From NCBI GenBank assembly GCA_001599595.1, contig BCHH01000015.1, positions 773,431-837,430 on the forward strand: DNA of 64,000 nucleotides. Direction: 5' to 3'. The notes beneath the pieces were generated by a model. That model was not told the origin of the DNA and made no database searches. It saw nothing but the letters and a program-made list of their open reading frames with translations. A program made the translations under genes and the position numbers. This DNA comes from Beverwykella pulmonaria (lineage: Eukaryota > Ascomycota > Dothideomycetes > Pleosporales > Melanommataceae). Positions 1 to 11,352 of this stretch are shown here, one piece after another (the stretch's first letter is position 1; each line of letters starts with the position of its first letter).

Positions 1-18
1 CAGATTGGAGATGTAGGG

Positions 19-2008
19 ATGTTTAACGCTGCATCTCGGTGGACAGAATTTTATAACCGTGCTAGAACCTTTTACGACAACGGAGAGCAAGATATCGACA
101 TCGAGGAATCTGTCAGTTTTCCTGAGGATAACGATTCGAACCTAGATGAAGCATGCGAAGCCCTTAGCAAAGCCCTTCAGGACGCTAGCAAAGGTATGGA
201 GGTTAACGACAATGTCGAGGTAAAGCAAGCAGTGCGCAATCTGCGAAAAGCGTACAATGATGCAGCAAAATCAAGAACCGTTACGATTCGTTACACCAAC
301 GCTGAGCCTCCTCCTCGTCCTTTTTCTCCTTTGGGTGGGGATATTAGACAGACCTTATTAGCTCAACCATGGATGATGGAATTGATTAGTCAACTCTGTG
401 ACGAATCCTTTCCTAGTCGGCTTCTTGTTATAGGAAATCCAGGTATTGGTAAGTTTTTACGCTTATTCTTACTCTTAATGTCTTAGTTTGCATAGCTAAC
501 TATAACCTAGGCAAGAGCGTTGCGCTTGTCGGATACTTACTCTTCTACCTTATTGCCCAGGGTCAGCGCGTTATCCTCCAGTTAAAAACAATGAACGGAG
601 GCTTAGGGTATGTCTTTGATAATAATGGCGTCCATGAAGTCTTCGAGAAAAACACTTGGAAATACATCGATGAGAAACCATGTTATCTACTTGTAAGCGC
701 AGACGGTAGTGATGTATATCCGTCAGATGCTCTCTCTTTCTGCAACAGAATTATTGTTGTAACTTCGCCGAACATGTTATCTAAGAAAGGTTTAAAAGAT
801 TGGGTAAAGCAACACAAAGCTTGTCAATTTGTTGCGTCACGGCCTTCGTGTCACGAGGTTGTTTATCTATTGTACGTCAAAATCTTTAGATAAGTCATAC
901 TAGTTTCTGGCTAACTAAGTTAACCTAATCTAGGTCCCAAATTTGGAAGTTTGACAGGTCAATTGTCTATTGGATGTATCAAGAATGGACTAGGGATTTC
1001 CGACTCTGCGAATCCAATTGCAAAAAGGCTATTTCTCATTTAGAGAAAGGAACTCTTTGCATGTGGTACCAGGATCAACAGGAGTACCTAACAGATCTTA
1101 TTGAAGGGATGCTATCGGATAGTTATGCGCCTAGCGAGACACATCTAATTCGCGATACTAGGACAGCCATGACAATACCAAGTGCCCTAGTCACTATGGA
1201 GAGGAAGAACAATAGTACCAGTAGGTATATTATTGCGTTTGCGACCCCGCGCATTTCTGAGGTTGTTATCAATATTCAGCAGAAACACAGATGGATAAAT
1301 GATTGGAAGACCCTAACCATTCTCTTCCGCAACCCTGAGACTCGCGTTGCCGCCGGGAAACGATTTCAGAACATGTTTCTACGGAAATTTCGAGATAAAG
1401 ATCCTAACGCAATGCCAAAGTGCTACAAGTTACTCTTAAAGGACGGCCCGCATCCAGAATCAGATTCCTCAGATGCTGTAACTATGCCATGGGCTAGTTT
1501 ACATCAACAATCAACACCTAGATGGATCTCTATCGGAACGGACGCTGATGGAAGCTTATACTCTAAGAAGGAACTTGAAAAGGCGATAAAAGCGGTGAAT
1601 CTTCAGCCTGGTGACCCTTCGGCCATTCTCTTTCTTATTCCTTGCGCGCAGAATTGGGCAAGCTGGGATGCCGCTCTCTTTATAGGCAAGCCCGGGGGAA
1701 ATAAGGTAGACATCTACATTATCTTCCTTCAGTTAACTGTGGACCCAAATCACAACATCCTCGCCAAAGGACTCAATCAGGTCAAGGACGCTATCCCTAA
1801 AAACCTAAAAGGAGTCAGGATTCACTACCAGTACGTTCTGGTTTTGTTAACGCGTGATGAAGATATGGATCTATTGAAGATACCTGCATGGAGACCGGTC
1901 TTAAAGAGTTTGAAGGATCCAAAGCCAGCTGATTCATGGGCTAGCCTCGAGGAGTACGTCATGTTTGTACCCATGACTGAGCTAGCCAAGGCGCCAGCGG
2001 AAGATTGA
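19..2008 (+). CDS. RHS/Crinkler-type P-loop NTPase with C-terminal nuclease-like domain
   Basis: Three exons (19-448, 511-871, 934-2008; introns of 62 nt each) join in phase to 621 codons. The first intron splits the Walker A motif, which reads GNPGIGKS after splicing (about residue 140). The hydrophobic stretch after it resembles the NTPase of trypanosome retrotransposon-hot-spot (RHS) proteins and of Crinkler-RHS proteins in fungi and oomycetes. Near residues 510-550, WDAALF followed by a beta strand, FLQLTV and a histidine resembles the PD-(D/E)XK-like domain that ends those proteins. The frame is open to base 1, so the true start may lie outside the window; ATG at 19 is only the first visible one. 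A nuclear or host-targeted role is known for some family members but is inference here. Family assignment is by motif only; no retrotransposon is visible beside it. Confidence 0.7.
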
Positions 2009-3612
2009 GGATAGAATGTCGGGTGGTGGGATGAGAGCAGATAGGAAAGGGTGGAGTGTAACGATTCAAACAATCGTTCCATCACATGACCGACCTGCTC
2101 CCTACCCAACTCCGATACAGGCCCTATTCCTTCCGAGCCTGTAGTACCTCGGCTTAGCTATCTCTCATCCCTCTTAGTGTATATAAGCCAGTCTTCTCGT
2201 TAGTTAGATGAGGTAGCTTTTCAATATCCTTTCGTACCAGGCCTATAGGTGTCAATTCAATCTTGGGTATTCGTTATCACTCGTGCACTCCTATATGCCT
2301 CTGGTAGTGATTCGCACCCGAATCCGATCGTTCTGATAACCTGCGCCGATACAGAGGGAGGGAGGGAAAATAACGACGGAGGCTATTTTAGACCATCGCT
2401 CCTAAGCTGTCTGCCACGTTGAGTCTAGCTTAGAAACTATCTCTTTTTCATATTCCGGATCTCCCCATCTGACTATGTCTCCAAGATCCCGCTTGCGTTT
2501 GTGTGTGCTTGCCAGAAGCAGAGACTGCTTCACGAGGTACGGCTGGATAGCAAGGCTTTAGTCATCACTGTGGCTGATGAGTGTGGCTGGCGCAAGCCAC
2601 CGTTTAGGCAGGCGCTGCGGTGTAAGAATTCCGCAGCGTACAAAACCGGAAGCCGATTGTGCACAGCACTGTAAGATTTGAAGCAGACGGTCTGCACAGT
2701 CTCGGGGATCAATCCGTTCTAGCCGAATTTGGAAGGTCTTTGATTAGAAGTACCGACCGGGGTGGCGAGTTCGCATGAACATGCGCGCTTCGCCAGCCAA
2801 GGGCTGGTATTGATTACTTGGCACCAAAGTAAGTCTTCGAGGGTCCCATGGACCTATATGTGAATAACATAGAGTTGTAGAAGTATTGTGGTCGTGGTAT
2901 ATGGAAAGGACACAAGATCTCTATGAAAGAGAGCCTCGCACGCCTTAGGCTGAAAGGTGTGGATAGGATCGTATTCCTCAGGTCAAACAGGGCGCAGAGT
3001 ATCTTAAGAGGGTACAGAAATTATTCCGGTATAGCTATAGTAAGAGCCAGTTCTTATGAGAGAAAATCCATTGCCTAAAGTCGAAGTACCTCTACTTTGT
3101 CTCGCCTCACCGTGCGTCTCGCGACCCAGGGAAGTAGGTTAGACAAGATCTATATGTTCATCAAATCCGATGAGCAATCTGAAAACCTTCTCACCGTATA
3201 AAGAGGCCATTCACGTCGTAAATGCGCTAACACCCTCACACCATTCCTACACTAGCTTTGCAAACGCACTATCAGGAGAGAGAAAAAAAATTCGTTCAGG
3301 TTTAGCCGATTCGCGCCCTTCATTCCTCAGATTCTCCACACTTGTCACGCCTCTGTAGTAGCTCCGCTCTTCGACCCATATCCATTCGCAGACGTAGCCT
3401 TCACACTCTCACCAGCACTCACCCCTCCGCTAGACGTCTCGAGCTCGGTCGTCGTCGAAGAGACATTCAAGCTAATAGTCGACAACGGAACCGTCGTCGC
3501 AGTGGTAAGAATGTTGACGTGGTCCCAGTCGTAGTCTCGTCGTCGTAAAGGGATTAGGATCGCCGAAACGAATATCACAGGTACCGTTCCTGTTAGCTCC
3601 AGAAAACAGAGA

Positions 3613-3801
3613 TCAGCGCTGCAGCGATGCTGGCAGGACGCTATTTGGCAGATCTATAGTGGGGTTGGTGTAGGTTTTTTTATGGGTAAGCAGAGGGTAG
3701 AAGGTTGAGCTGGGATCCTCACTAACGTCAGCGGTGGTAGATGGTGTAACATTGGTAGTCAAGCCAGTGATGGTTGGCTGCGCGGAGACGATGGCATCAA
3801 C
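3613..3801 (-). pseudogene. Ser/Thr-rich coding-like relic
   Basis: A 62-codon minus-strand frame closed by stops on both sides, with no ATG at its beginning. It is rich in Thr, Ser and Pro (for example ITGLTTNVTPSTTADVSEDP), a composition common in stalks of fungal secreted or GPI-anchored proteins. A second T/S-rich minus frame lies at 3345-3578 in a different register. I read the two as pieces of a decayed surface-protein gene. Composition bias alone is weak evidence. Confidence 0.25.
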
Positions 3802-4194
3802 CTAGCGTAGAACGTTAGAGATGGTATGGTTTGAAGATTATCTTATATGAATAGTTCGGGTAAGGGCAAAAGGATTCAAGCCACCCTGCAGAGCACAAGT
3901 GTGGTGGCCAGCATGGACTTGGACGTCCTTGAACACTAAACAAGACTGTATCTACTAACCTTCGCCCTCATACCCTGTCTTTGTAATACAAATGAAAGAG
4001 AAGGAACCCTTCCTTTGCCAGCCCCGGTGCGGAAGTCACAGTCGCAGACACGAGAGCTAATACCTAGTGCAACGAGAATGATTATGAACGCAAAACCAGT
4101 AGAAACTAGACGTATAATGTAAGCAGGACACTATGTCACGTGGATATGCCACTGACTAATCACTCCGTCATATATATATCACCTGTACATATCT

Positions 4195-4280
4195 CATACA
4201 CACACACATCACATACACATCTCACATACATCTTACACACATATACATACACACAGACATACAATACACATCTTCATACT
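4195..4280. repeat. CA/CATA-rich simple repeat
   Basis: A run of imperfect acac, catac and catatac units. The 68-codon open frame across it is a by-product of the repeat. Confidence 0.8.
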
Positions 4281-4422
4281 CTCTCCCACACACTCCAGCT
4301 TACATATAAATATCGTCCTTCGAATTGTATCGATCAGGAAGAGTAAAACACTGAATATTCTCGAAGCATCTCTGTTGTTGGTATTAAGTCCGTGTAAGGA
4401 ACTGATCTACTACTCTATATAC

Positions 4423-6286
4423 CTAGCCCAAGAATCCATGACGACCAAGATACATGATAGCATCTAGCGCCAGCCGATCTGCTTGTTCCCTTTCTTGTTC
4501 AACCAGCTAAGACCTTGTTAGCAAACCATACAGAGTTTAGGGGTGAAATTGAACTTACCCGCTCGAAAAGCCCCGTCGGCTTCCTCTCCTCTTTCCTTTT
4601 ATTCCCCCGTCGTGGGTGTTCATATCTACAGCGACTCCCGTATTTGCACTTCCCATACTGCTTCCAGGAGATGCAGTATGTGAACTTCGGAGTGGTAACG
4701 GTTGGCATAGGAGGTGAAGGTGGGACAACGATCGGCGGTATAGGGATCTTCGCAGACTGCTCCTCGGGGGAGGCATTGCTGTCTGAGTCTGACTCGTTGG
4801 ATGAATCATCTGATGAATCAGAGCTTGATACTACAGAGGATTCTTCAAGCTCAGAGCCATCGTCTTTGTCGGGCGATGTATCTTCCTCGCTGGAATAGCC
4901 TAGACTGAGATTGATGGCTCGGGCGTTGTTCGTTGATGTTGATGCGTCTAGTTTACTCGTCTCAGCGGCTTTCGCTTTATTTATTGCTAGACTCTCATGA
5001 AGTCTCTTCCGCAGCTGCTGGAGCTCAGCCTGATGCTTCTCCATGGAAGCTTTCCGCTCTTCCGCAGTCTTTGTATCCGCAGGAGTGGGGGCGGCTGTAG
5101 CCGCAGTAGGCGGAGCTTCTCGAACATGAGTCCTTCTCGTTGCTGTGTACCCTTTAACCTTCCTTAGGAATTCCAACTCGCTTGCCCTCTTCTCAGCTTG
5201 CTCTTTGGCCTTCTCCGAAATCCTTTTTGCGGTTGGATACTGCCTCTTTCGATCCTTTATCCAAGCAGCAATTTCCGCCGGCGTTTGCAATGAAATGTTG
5301 TTCCCCTCGTGTTCGAAGACTAGTCCTTTGTCGATTATTTTTGAGGCTAAGATGGCTTCTTCATCCGCATCCGCATCCGCATCCTCATCGCTGCAACTGC
5401 TCTCCGATTCCGGTTCGAGGCGCTGAGTGAGACCCAAATGTACTTTGCGTTTCTTCCGATCGCCTCTACTGTCGACCTTAGTTGTTGCTGGGCGCTTCAG
5501 AGTGGAAGGTGTTGGCAGCGAGAACCCGAAACCAGGTATCGCCGGAGACGGTACTGCCTTAGCCCTCGGTGGTTTCGATTTCGATTGTTGTGCGATCCGG
5601 TTCGTTTGGGGTTTCTGTTCTGCAGTCCATTTGACTGCCCGCTCTATCTTCCTTTGCTTTGCATGTCCCAGCTGCGGGGGGGATTGATGTGACTGGTGCT
5701 GAAATGGCTGGAGTGGTGGTGGGGGAGGAGCGTTGGCCCCACCGACTATGTTTGAGAACGCTGCCATCGTCTGCATTCCGACTGGCGTCGCCATAAAAGC
5801 CATGGCTTGAGCAAATGCCACAGGATTGACCTGCGGCTGTATCTGTGCTTCATGCTGCGCATGATTCGCGAATAGTGGATTTACGTATGCGCCGGCTGGG
5901 AGAGAATGAAGATTTGGGGTTATTGTCTGCTGCACGGAAGGCTGCTGTTGTTGCTGGTTTTGTCCATGCGAGAAGTTTTGCTGTTGATATCCACCCCTTC
6001 CTTGAGGTTGATTACCGCCCCTTGAGCTAACTGTGTGTCCATTTCCGCGACCTCCTCCACGTCCATGACCGCCTCGCGCAGTGCCTCTGGAGTCATTCCC
6101 GCGTCCGCGACCACCCCAGCCCCTCCCTCTCCCTCGGTCTCCTCTCGAGTTATTAGATCCACCTCTTTGACTCGAGTACGAGTCCTGCGCGTCGTTTGCT
6201 GAAGCTCTCGGGGGCGGTGGAGGCGGAGGAGGGAATTTGAAGCCTGTCATATTTGGTGGGAGTCCGTTGACGATGACGCCAAGCAT
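4423..6286 (-). CDS. RSA1: Rsa1/NUFIP1-like box C/D snoRNP assembly factor
   Basis: Two exons (6286-4559 and 4506-4423; 52-nt intron) give 603 residues. N-terminal order: a proline run, an RGG/Gly-Arg-rich stretch (about 35-100), a Gln-rich low-complexity region and a basic linker. A NUFIP1 conserved segment follows at about residue 335 (IAAWIKDRKRQYPTAKRISE). The rest is an acidic Asp/Glu/Ser tract and a CCCH zinc finger (C-x8-C-x5-C-x3-H) near the end. The last exon was chosen because it extends the protein to LVEQEREQADRLALDAI and a Gly-Phe-Leu-Gly end; reading through the intron stops earlier and loses this tail. NUFIP1/Rsa1 proteins act with R2TP and Hsp90 in assembling box C/D snoRNPs in the nucleus. 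The gene is divergent from the Pol III subunit gene, 294 bp apart. A GCATCC triplet-type repeat encodes an Asp-Ala run in the acidic part. Confidence 0.85.
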
Positions 6287-6580
6287 AAGATATGCGCATT
6301 ATAATGCAATGAGCGCTCCCTGTTTGCGCTTAGTCGAGTAGTGGCGTTTGAGTGAGGACCCAAGTGAATAGGATTGACCTGAACGAGGTTGGGGTTCTCG
6401 AAAATAAGTTTGGCCCGCTATCGATAAGCTTTTACTAGCGCGATTGAGGCAGCGCGCGAAACTTCGTGACTGGACCTCCACCACGACTTTTCGCTGTTAC
6501 TTAAATGCCTAAGTCACGATACTCCTCCTCCTTCAACTCCTCGTTGATCTAGAGAGAATGCCGGCTTGTGAACTATTATC
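6287..6580. promoter_or_regulatory. Shared divergent promoter region
   Basis: This 294-bp gap separates the start codons of the Rsa1-like gene (minus) and the RPC8 gene (plus), so it must hold both promoters. I see no clear TATA box; CT-rich stretches lie just upstream of the plus-strand start. Confidence 0.5.
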
Positions 6581-7505
6581 ATGTTCATTCTTGTAAGGCT
6601 TTGCGCCATTGAAACACGGCGTATCCCACACTACTCACTTTTTGGCAGACAACTATCGAAGATCTGATACAGATCAAGCCCCAAGACTTCGAGATCCCGA
6701 GCGCACAGGCTATCAAAGATGCCATCAATGCAAAATACTCGAATAAGATTATCCAGAAGATTGGACTCTGTCTCTGCATGTGGGACTTGCTAGAAGCATC
6801 CGAAGGTCTTATTGGTCACGGCACAGGGTTGGTTTATGTTAATGGTAGGCACGATGTCTCCTATAGAATTTCTATCTTTCGTTCCTCTCTCCAATCTCGC
6901 TCTGGTTACTTGTTGCTCTCTGTCTTCTTTTCCCCCCAAGCCCGAATTGTGCGCTTCTCTAGTCTTCAGCTCCCGCGGTACTGTCAAATTCTGACGACGT
7001 TAGTCGAATTCCGCCTCGCCGTCTTCCGTCCCTTCCGCGGCGAAATTCTCCAAGCGCGCATCAAATCGTCGTCTGAAGAAGGCATAGTCCTCGACCTCGA
7101 GTTCACATCCGAGGTCTTTGTCCCGTACCAGAATCTACCCTCGCCCTCCTCCTTCTCGCGCGCCGAGAACGTCTGGGTCTGGGATTCCGACGGGACAGAG
7201 CTCTTCTTCGACAAGGGCGAGCCAGTCCTCTTTAGGGTTGAGCAAGAAGACTGGATCGACCAGAAGCCGACGATTGTGCAGAAAGATGCGAGTGGTACTG
7301 TCATCGAGGAGCGGGATACGGCTTGGCGGGTGATTGTAAGTACATGTATCGTCTACGGGATATGGATATGTACTGATGGTGTATGTAGGGATCAATGAGC
7401 CAGCCCGGCTTGGGTCCGACGCTGTGGTGGGCAGAGCAAGAGCAAGAAGAGCAGGAGGAGGCACAGGAAGGTGATGCCGAGATGGCGGATGTTGAAGAGG
7501 AATGA
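6581..7505 (+). CDS. RPC25: RNA polymerase III subunit RPC8 (Rpc25)
   Basis: Four exons (6581-6592, 6649-6844, 7004-7335, 7389-7505) give 218 residues, the usual length of this subunit. The first exon encodes only Met-Phe-Ile-Leu; joining it to exon 2 gives the conserved start with TTIEDLIQIKPQDF. IGLCLCMWDLL and EGLIGHGTGLVYVN follow in the SHS2 domain. After the second intron come VEFRLAVFRPFRGE and the S1/OB-fold part (VWVWDSDGTELFF). The last exon restores IGSMSQPGLGPTLWW and an acidic Glu-rich tail. RPC8/Rpc25 pairs with Rpc17 as the stalk of RNA polymerase III and takes part in initiation on tRNA and 5S genes. Introns are 56, 159 and 53 nt, and all phases agree. Orthology is clear from the length and colinear motifs. 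Confidence 0.95.
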
Positions 7506-7647
7506 ATGGGCCGTCCAGTACGAAATGCATTGGCGGCGTCAACATTTACAGGCGTCAGATGAAAAAGTCTTTTCATCTCAATTTCCTCAAATACATTTCT
7601 GATCACACAAATCTACCACCCTCTTCCAGCAGATCCGCATCTCTCGC

Positions 7648-7990
7648 TCATTCCCCGATGACCATGGTACACCCTTCCGAACCCACCCACACCTCATGCG
7701 ACTGATGCGCTTCGACATCGACCCTCGCGCCCTTGCTAAAAGTTTCCTTCTTCGGCTCTGCATCATTTGGGAACGTTATGGTCAGACTGCCATCCAAAAT
7801 GAGATGTGTGGTCAGCCCATTATGGGTGTGTGGCGGGTAATATGCGTTTCTCCAGCACAGTGAGATTGTGGACACCACGAAGCTGGGGACTCGAGATGAA
7901 GACGTACGGGCTATCCGTCCAGGTGAAGACACGCTCGAACCCCCAGGAGCGCACCTTGTTTTCAGCCTCTTTGCGCGACATGGCGGACAT
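7648..7990 (-). CDS. Small cupin-domain protein
   Basis: Two exons (7990-7908 and 7849-7648; 58-nt intron) give 94 residues. The joined protein contains PHTHNGLTTHLILDG, the metal-binding HxH strand of a cupin barrel, followed by a second strand pair (GARVDVEAHQSHEVWVG) that supplies another His. The start is MSAMSRKEAE. The frame stays open upstream but without a nearer ATG until 8272, where the sequence is no longer family-like. Small single-domain cupins of this kind are widespread in fungi with no settled function. The gene is convergent with RPC8 (143 bp between stops) and divergent from the phospholipase C gene. Confidence 0.75.
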
Positions 7991-8568
7991 GGCTGCTGTG
8001 GGGTAGCTGTGGCGGAGAATACTTGACGCATTGATATATCTGCGGGTGGCTAGACCCTGTGACGTCGATGCCTTGGCAGGGCTGAGAACGTGCGTGCTCG
8101 AATTCTTGCCAAACAGACCCGCATCTTTGATACCAGGAGCCTCTCCAGCCCGAGATATCCGAGAGAAGCACTCGGTGTTCCATACAGCCCCTACTTCTAG
8201 CCCCGTTAGACCGTCGTGCCGCCGCAATGGCCGATCAAACAGGGAAAAACTGGCTGCCAAGAACGTCACCAACGTGCAGCATGGTCACTGGCGGGCTGGG
8301 CCGCTGCCACACCTACAACAGCCACGCTCCTACCGCCCACGCTTCACGCCTCCTCATGCTTCACGCCCGAATGACCGCTGAGCCGTGAGCTGCGCCATCT
8401 GCCAGGTAAGTTGCCCTACATGCCGTTTACCGAGACGTAAATACAATCCCCGGCCCATCTGCTGATCCCCGTCAGCAGAGCTGAAGCTGTGCAGCCTCTA
8501 ATACCCCGAGAGCGTCTTCACTCCAGCGGCGCGCTAGAACACCACCTGCACCCACACACACACTCACC
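7991..8568. promoter_or_regulatory. Divergent promoter region between cupin and PLC genes
   Basis: No gene is supported here. The stretch is GC-rich and ends in a short CACACA run with a CACC context immediately before the PLC start codon. Confidence 0.4.
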
Positions 8569-11352
8569 ATGGCTAGCACCGCAGCCTTAGCTGCCACGGA
8601 GAAGAAGGCCGACGTAGCGACGACAGTAGACCCCAAACTCGGCGCCCCGAAGCTCGACCAGCCGCAACTCCAGGCAGGTGGAGGAAGCGCCTCAGCCACA
8701 GCTAGTGCCCGAACCATCGACGTACTCTCCTCGACCTTCGTCAAGTACCTCAAGGCCATATACGAGGATGTGGAGAAGAAGTACAAATTGCAGACGAAGG
8801 AAGGGCTGGCCCAGTGGCTGGCCGAGGAACAGCTGGCCCCGGAGAAGGATGTTGAGCTGCTGAAGGATGGCTCCTTCTCACATTTTGTAACCTATTTCAC
8901 ATCTGGATCCTCCAATGCTATGAAGCCTGCGCCGCCTGAGGACTTGTCCTATCCTCTTTCCAACTACTTCATATCGTCGAGCCACAATACCTATTTGACG
9001 GGCAACCAACTGTCAAGCGAGTCGAGCGTGGACGCCTACAAGAACGTAAGCACAGGGCCTTCTCCCGCCAATGCCTTCACGATGCTCCCCTTGGGCGTCT
9101 ATGGAGCACCGCATCCTCGCTAACACGTCCTAGGTCCTCCTTCGAGGTTGCCGCTGCGTTGAAATCGACGTCTGGGATGGGGAGCCGCCGTCGAGCTCGA
9201 GCTCCGATAACGAGATGTCTACACCAGAAGCAGAAAAAGCGGCCAAGAAGGCGAAGAAGAAGGAAAAGTCAGAACTAGGTATCCGCAAACGGCTCGAGCT
9301 GCGTTTTGGCCGAAAGGGTGCGTCTCCACCGCGCGAGGAAAAGTCGAAGCAGGCGTCGCCTACACCTGGGCCACAAGCAGAGGACAAGATCACACCGTGG
9401 AGATCCGACTCGTCCTCGAGAGCAGAGCCCAGGGTACTTCACGGCTACACGCTCACCAAGGACACGTCTTTCAGAGCTGTATGCGCTAGCATTAGAGACT
9501 ATGCTTTTGTGACATCAAACCTTCCCATTATCATCAGTCTCGAAGTGCATACCAGCCCCGAGCAACAGGAGATCATGGTGGAGATCATGAACGAATACTG
9601 GAAAGGCATGCTAATCGACTTACCACCCGACCCATCCCAACCTGCTGACAAGATTCCCCTCCCGTTGTTGAAGGAGTTGCAGAACAAGATTCTGGTAAAA
9701 GTGAAGCGCGCACCTTCAAAACCTCCTACAGTACCTGAGGCGAAACCAACCAACCTGCAAGCACCCCCGCCGTTGACCAAGTCTACCAGTGCCGAGTCAA
9801 TCGGGTCGACCTCGACTTCTTCAGAGGAGGTTCCAGGCGCAGCGGAAAAACCGCCACAGCCGAAGGCCAAAATCACCGACGCACTAGGAAAATTGGGAAT
9901 CTACACGGGAGCATATCATTTCAAGAGCCTTGACCAACCTGAAGCGAATATTCCCACGCACGTATTCTCATTGTCCGAGAAAACCTTGATGGAGGTTCAC
10001 GAAACCCAGCCTGCAGCACTATTCAAACACAACAAGCACTTTTTCATGCGTGCTTACCCCAAGGGACTGCGACTCAACTCCTCAAACTTGAACCCCTCGG
10101 TCTTCTGGCGAGCAGGTGTGCAAATAGTAGCGCTCAACTGGCAACGATGGGACGGGGGCATGATGCAGAACGAGGGCATGTTTGCCGGCACCAATGGCTG
10201 GGTTCTCAAACCAGAGGGCTACCGGAGTACCAGCAACGAAACCACCCAGAGGACGGCTATACCGCATCACAATCTTGACCTCAGCATCGAGTTCTTCGCC
10301 GGGCAAGATATCCCTATGCCTCCAGGAGAGGACGATCCGAAGGATTTCAAGCCGTATGTTAAAGTCGAACTTCACGTCGAGAAGCACGAAGAGCGTGACG
10401 GGCAACCCATCCCAGGAGGCGGCAAAGGTAGCAAAGGCGATTTCAAAAAGAAGACAAAAAGCCATCGGACTCCCAACCCCGATTTCGGGCGAGAAATTAT
10501 CAAGTTCACAAATGTGAGCGGTGTTACGGAGGAATTAACGTTTGTGAGGTACGTGTTAGCTCCAGTTTATTTCCTTCTTCCCTTTTCTTGCGCCCGCGTT
10601 TATCCGTCCGGCGACACCATGGCATGCGGCTCGCCATCCTATGTGGTGTCCTAAACAATCGATTCACCTTGGCGCATTCGGCTCTTCCAATCACAGTCGA
10701 GGCTCCGCAGAGAAGCGGTTCGCGCGGCAAAATCTTGCCTATTTCTTTATTTTCGATAAGAGGGGCTGTCGCTTCCCCTCCCACCGCTCTTGCCGCCACT
10801 TCTCAGATCGACCCGCTGTGCAATGAGGAGGTTTAATGTGTGAGTGTGAGTGTGTGACATTGCCGGGACCGGAATTGTGGCGGCTCTGTCATGCATATCG
10901 CCGTTCTTCTCGGTTAATGTTGCGGCTTGGCTGCGACTTGTCACTTTCTCAACTTTTTTCAACACCCTCTCGTTTTTGCACTCACCCGACAGCGCCACTT
11001 TCACATAAGCCTTAGCACTTCTTCGGAGGAGCGCGTCGTCCTCTATACTGTTTTCTTGAACTCTATTCCATTCTAGCACCATTCCACCTCGATCAACGCA
11101 CCTCTGGCCTGTTCTATCGCTGCTGGTTTGATCGAGGTCGTATTTGGAGAAAGGTGTGCTAATGTCTAGCTATACAGATTCAAAGTTATGGATGACGAGC
11201 GACTCCATGATGACCTCGCGGCATGGGCCTGTTTCCGGCTCGATCGCCTGCAACCTGGAGTCAGGATGCTGCATCTCTACGACTCGAATGGCGTCGTCAC
11301 CAAGGGGGTGCTGTTTGTGCGGATTCGGAAGACGGTTAGTTTGACTAAGTAG
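8569..11352 (+). CDS. PLC1: Phosphoinositide-specific phospholipase C, delta type
   Basis: Three exons (8569-9045, 9134-10548, 11178-11352) give 688 residues. A short degenerate EF-hand-like region (about 55-115) precedes the X domain. The first catalytic His lies in [13 protein letters not shown] and the metal-binding residues in [13 protein letters not shown]; the second His is in [17 protein letters not shown] basic insert of about 75 residues ([13 protein letters not shown] and Ser/Pro-rich sequence) sits between those two parts of X. The Y domain follows ([18 protein letters not shown] and GWVLKPEGY), then a C2 domain split by a 629-nt intron: exon 2 ends LTFV, and exon 3 continues with [13 protein letters not shown] and ends LFVRIRKTV. 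The enzyme cleaves PIP2 to IP3 and diacylglycerol at membranes. The start ATG lies in a strong CACCATGG context. No PH domain is seen. Confidence 0.93.

Larger units (their letters stand above)
2009..4422. other. Gene-poor stretch
   Basis: No gene that I can support. It holds a Ser/Thr-rich coding-like relic on the minus strand (3613-3801) and a CA-rich simple repeat (about 4195-4280). The remaining open frames are short and unlike known proteins. Confidence 0.6.

Noticed and set aside
1825..2109. Minus-strand frame over the end of the RHS-like gene
   Set aside because: It is a shadow of exon 3 and lacks independent protein-like features.
4140..4346. 68-codon Thr/His/Tyr-rich frame
   Set aside because: It is a translation of the CA/CATA simple repeat.
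7820..8272. 150-codon minus-strand frame as an N-terminally extended cupin
   Set aside because: The frame crosses the intron, and its upstream half has no cupin-like sequence; the MSAMSRKE start fits the family size better.
9499..10465. Long minus-strand frames inside the PLC gene
   Set aside because: They are antisense shadows of a clearly recognised coding exon.
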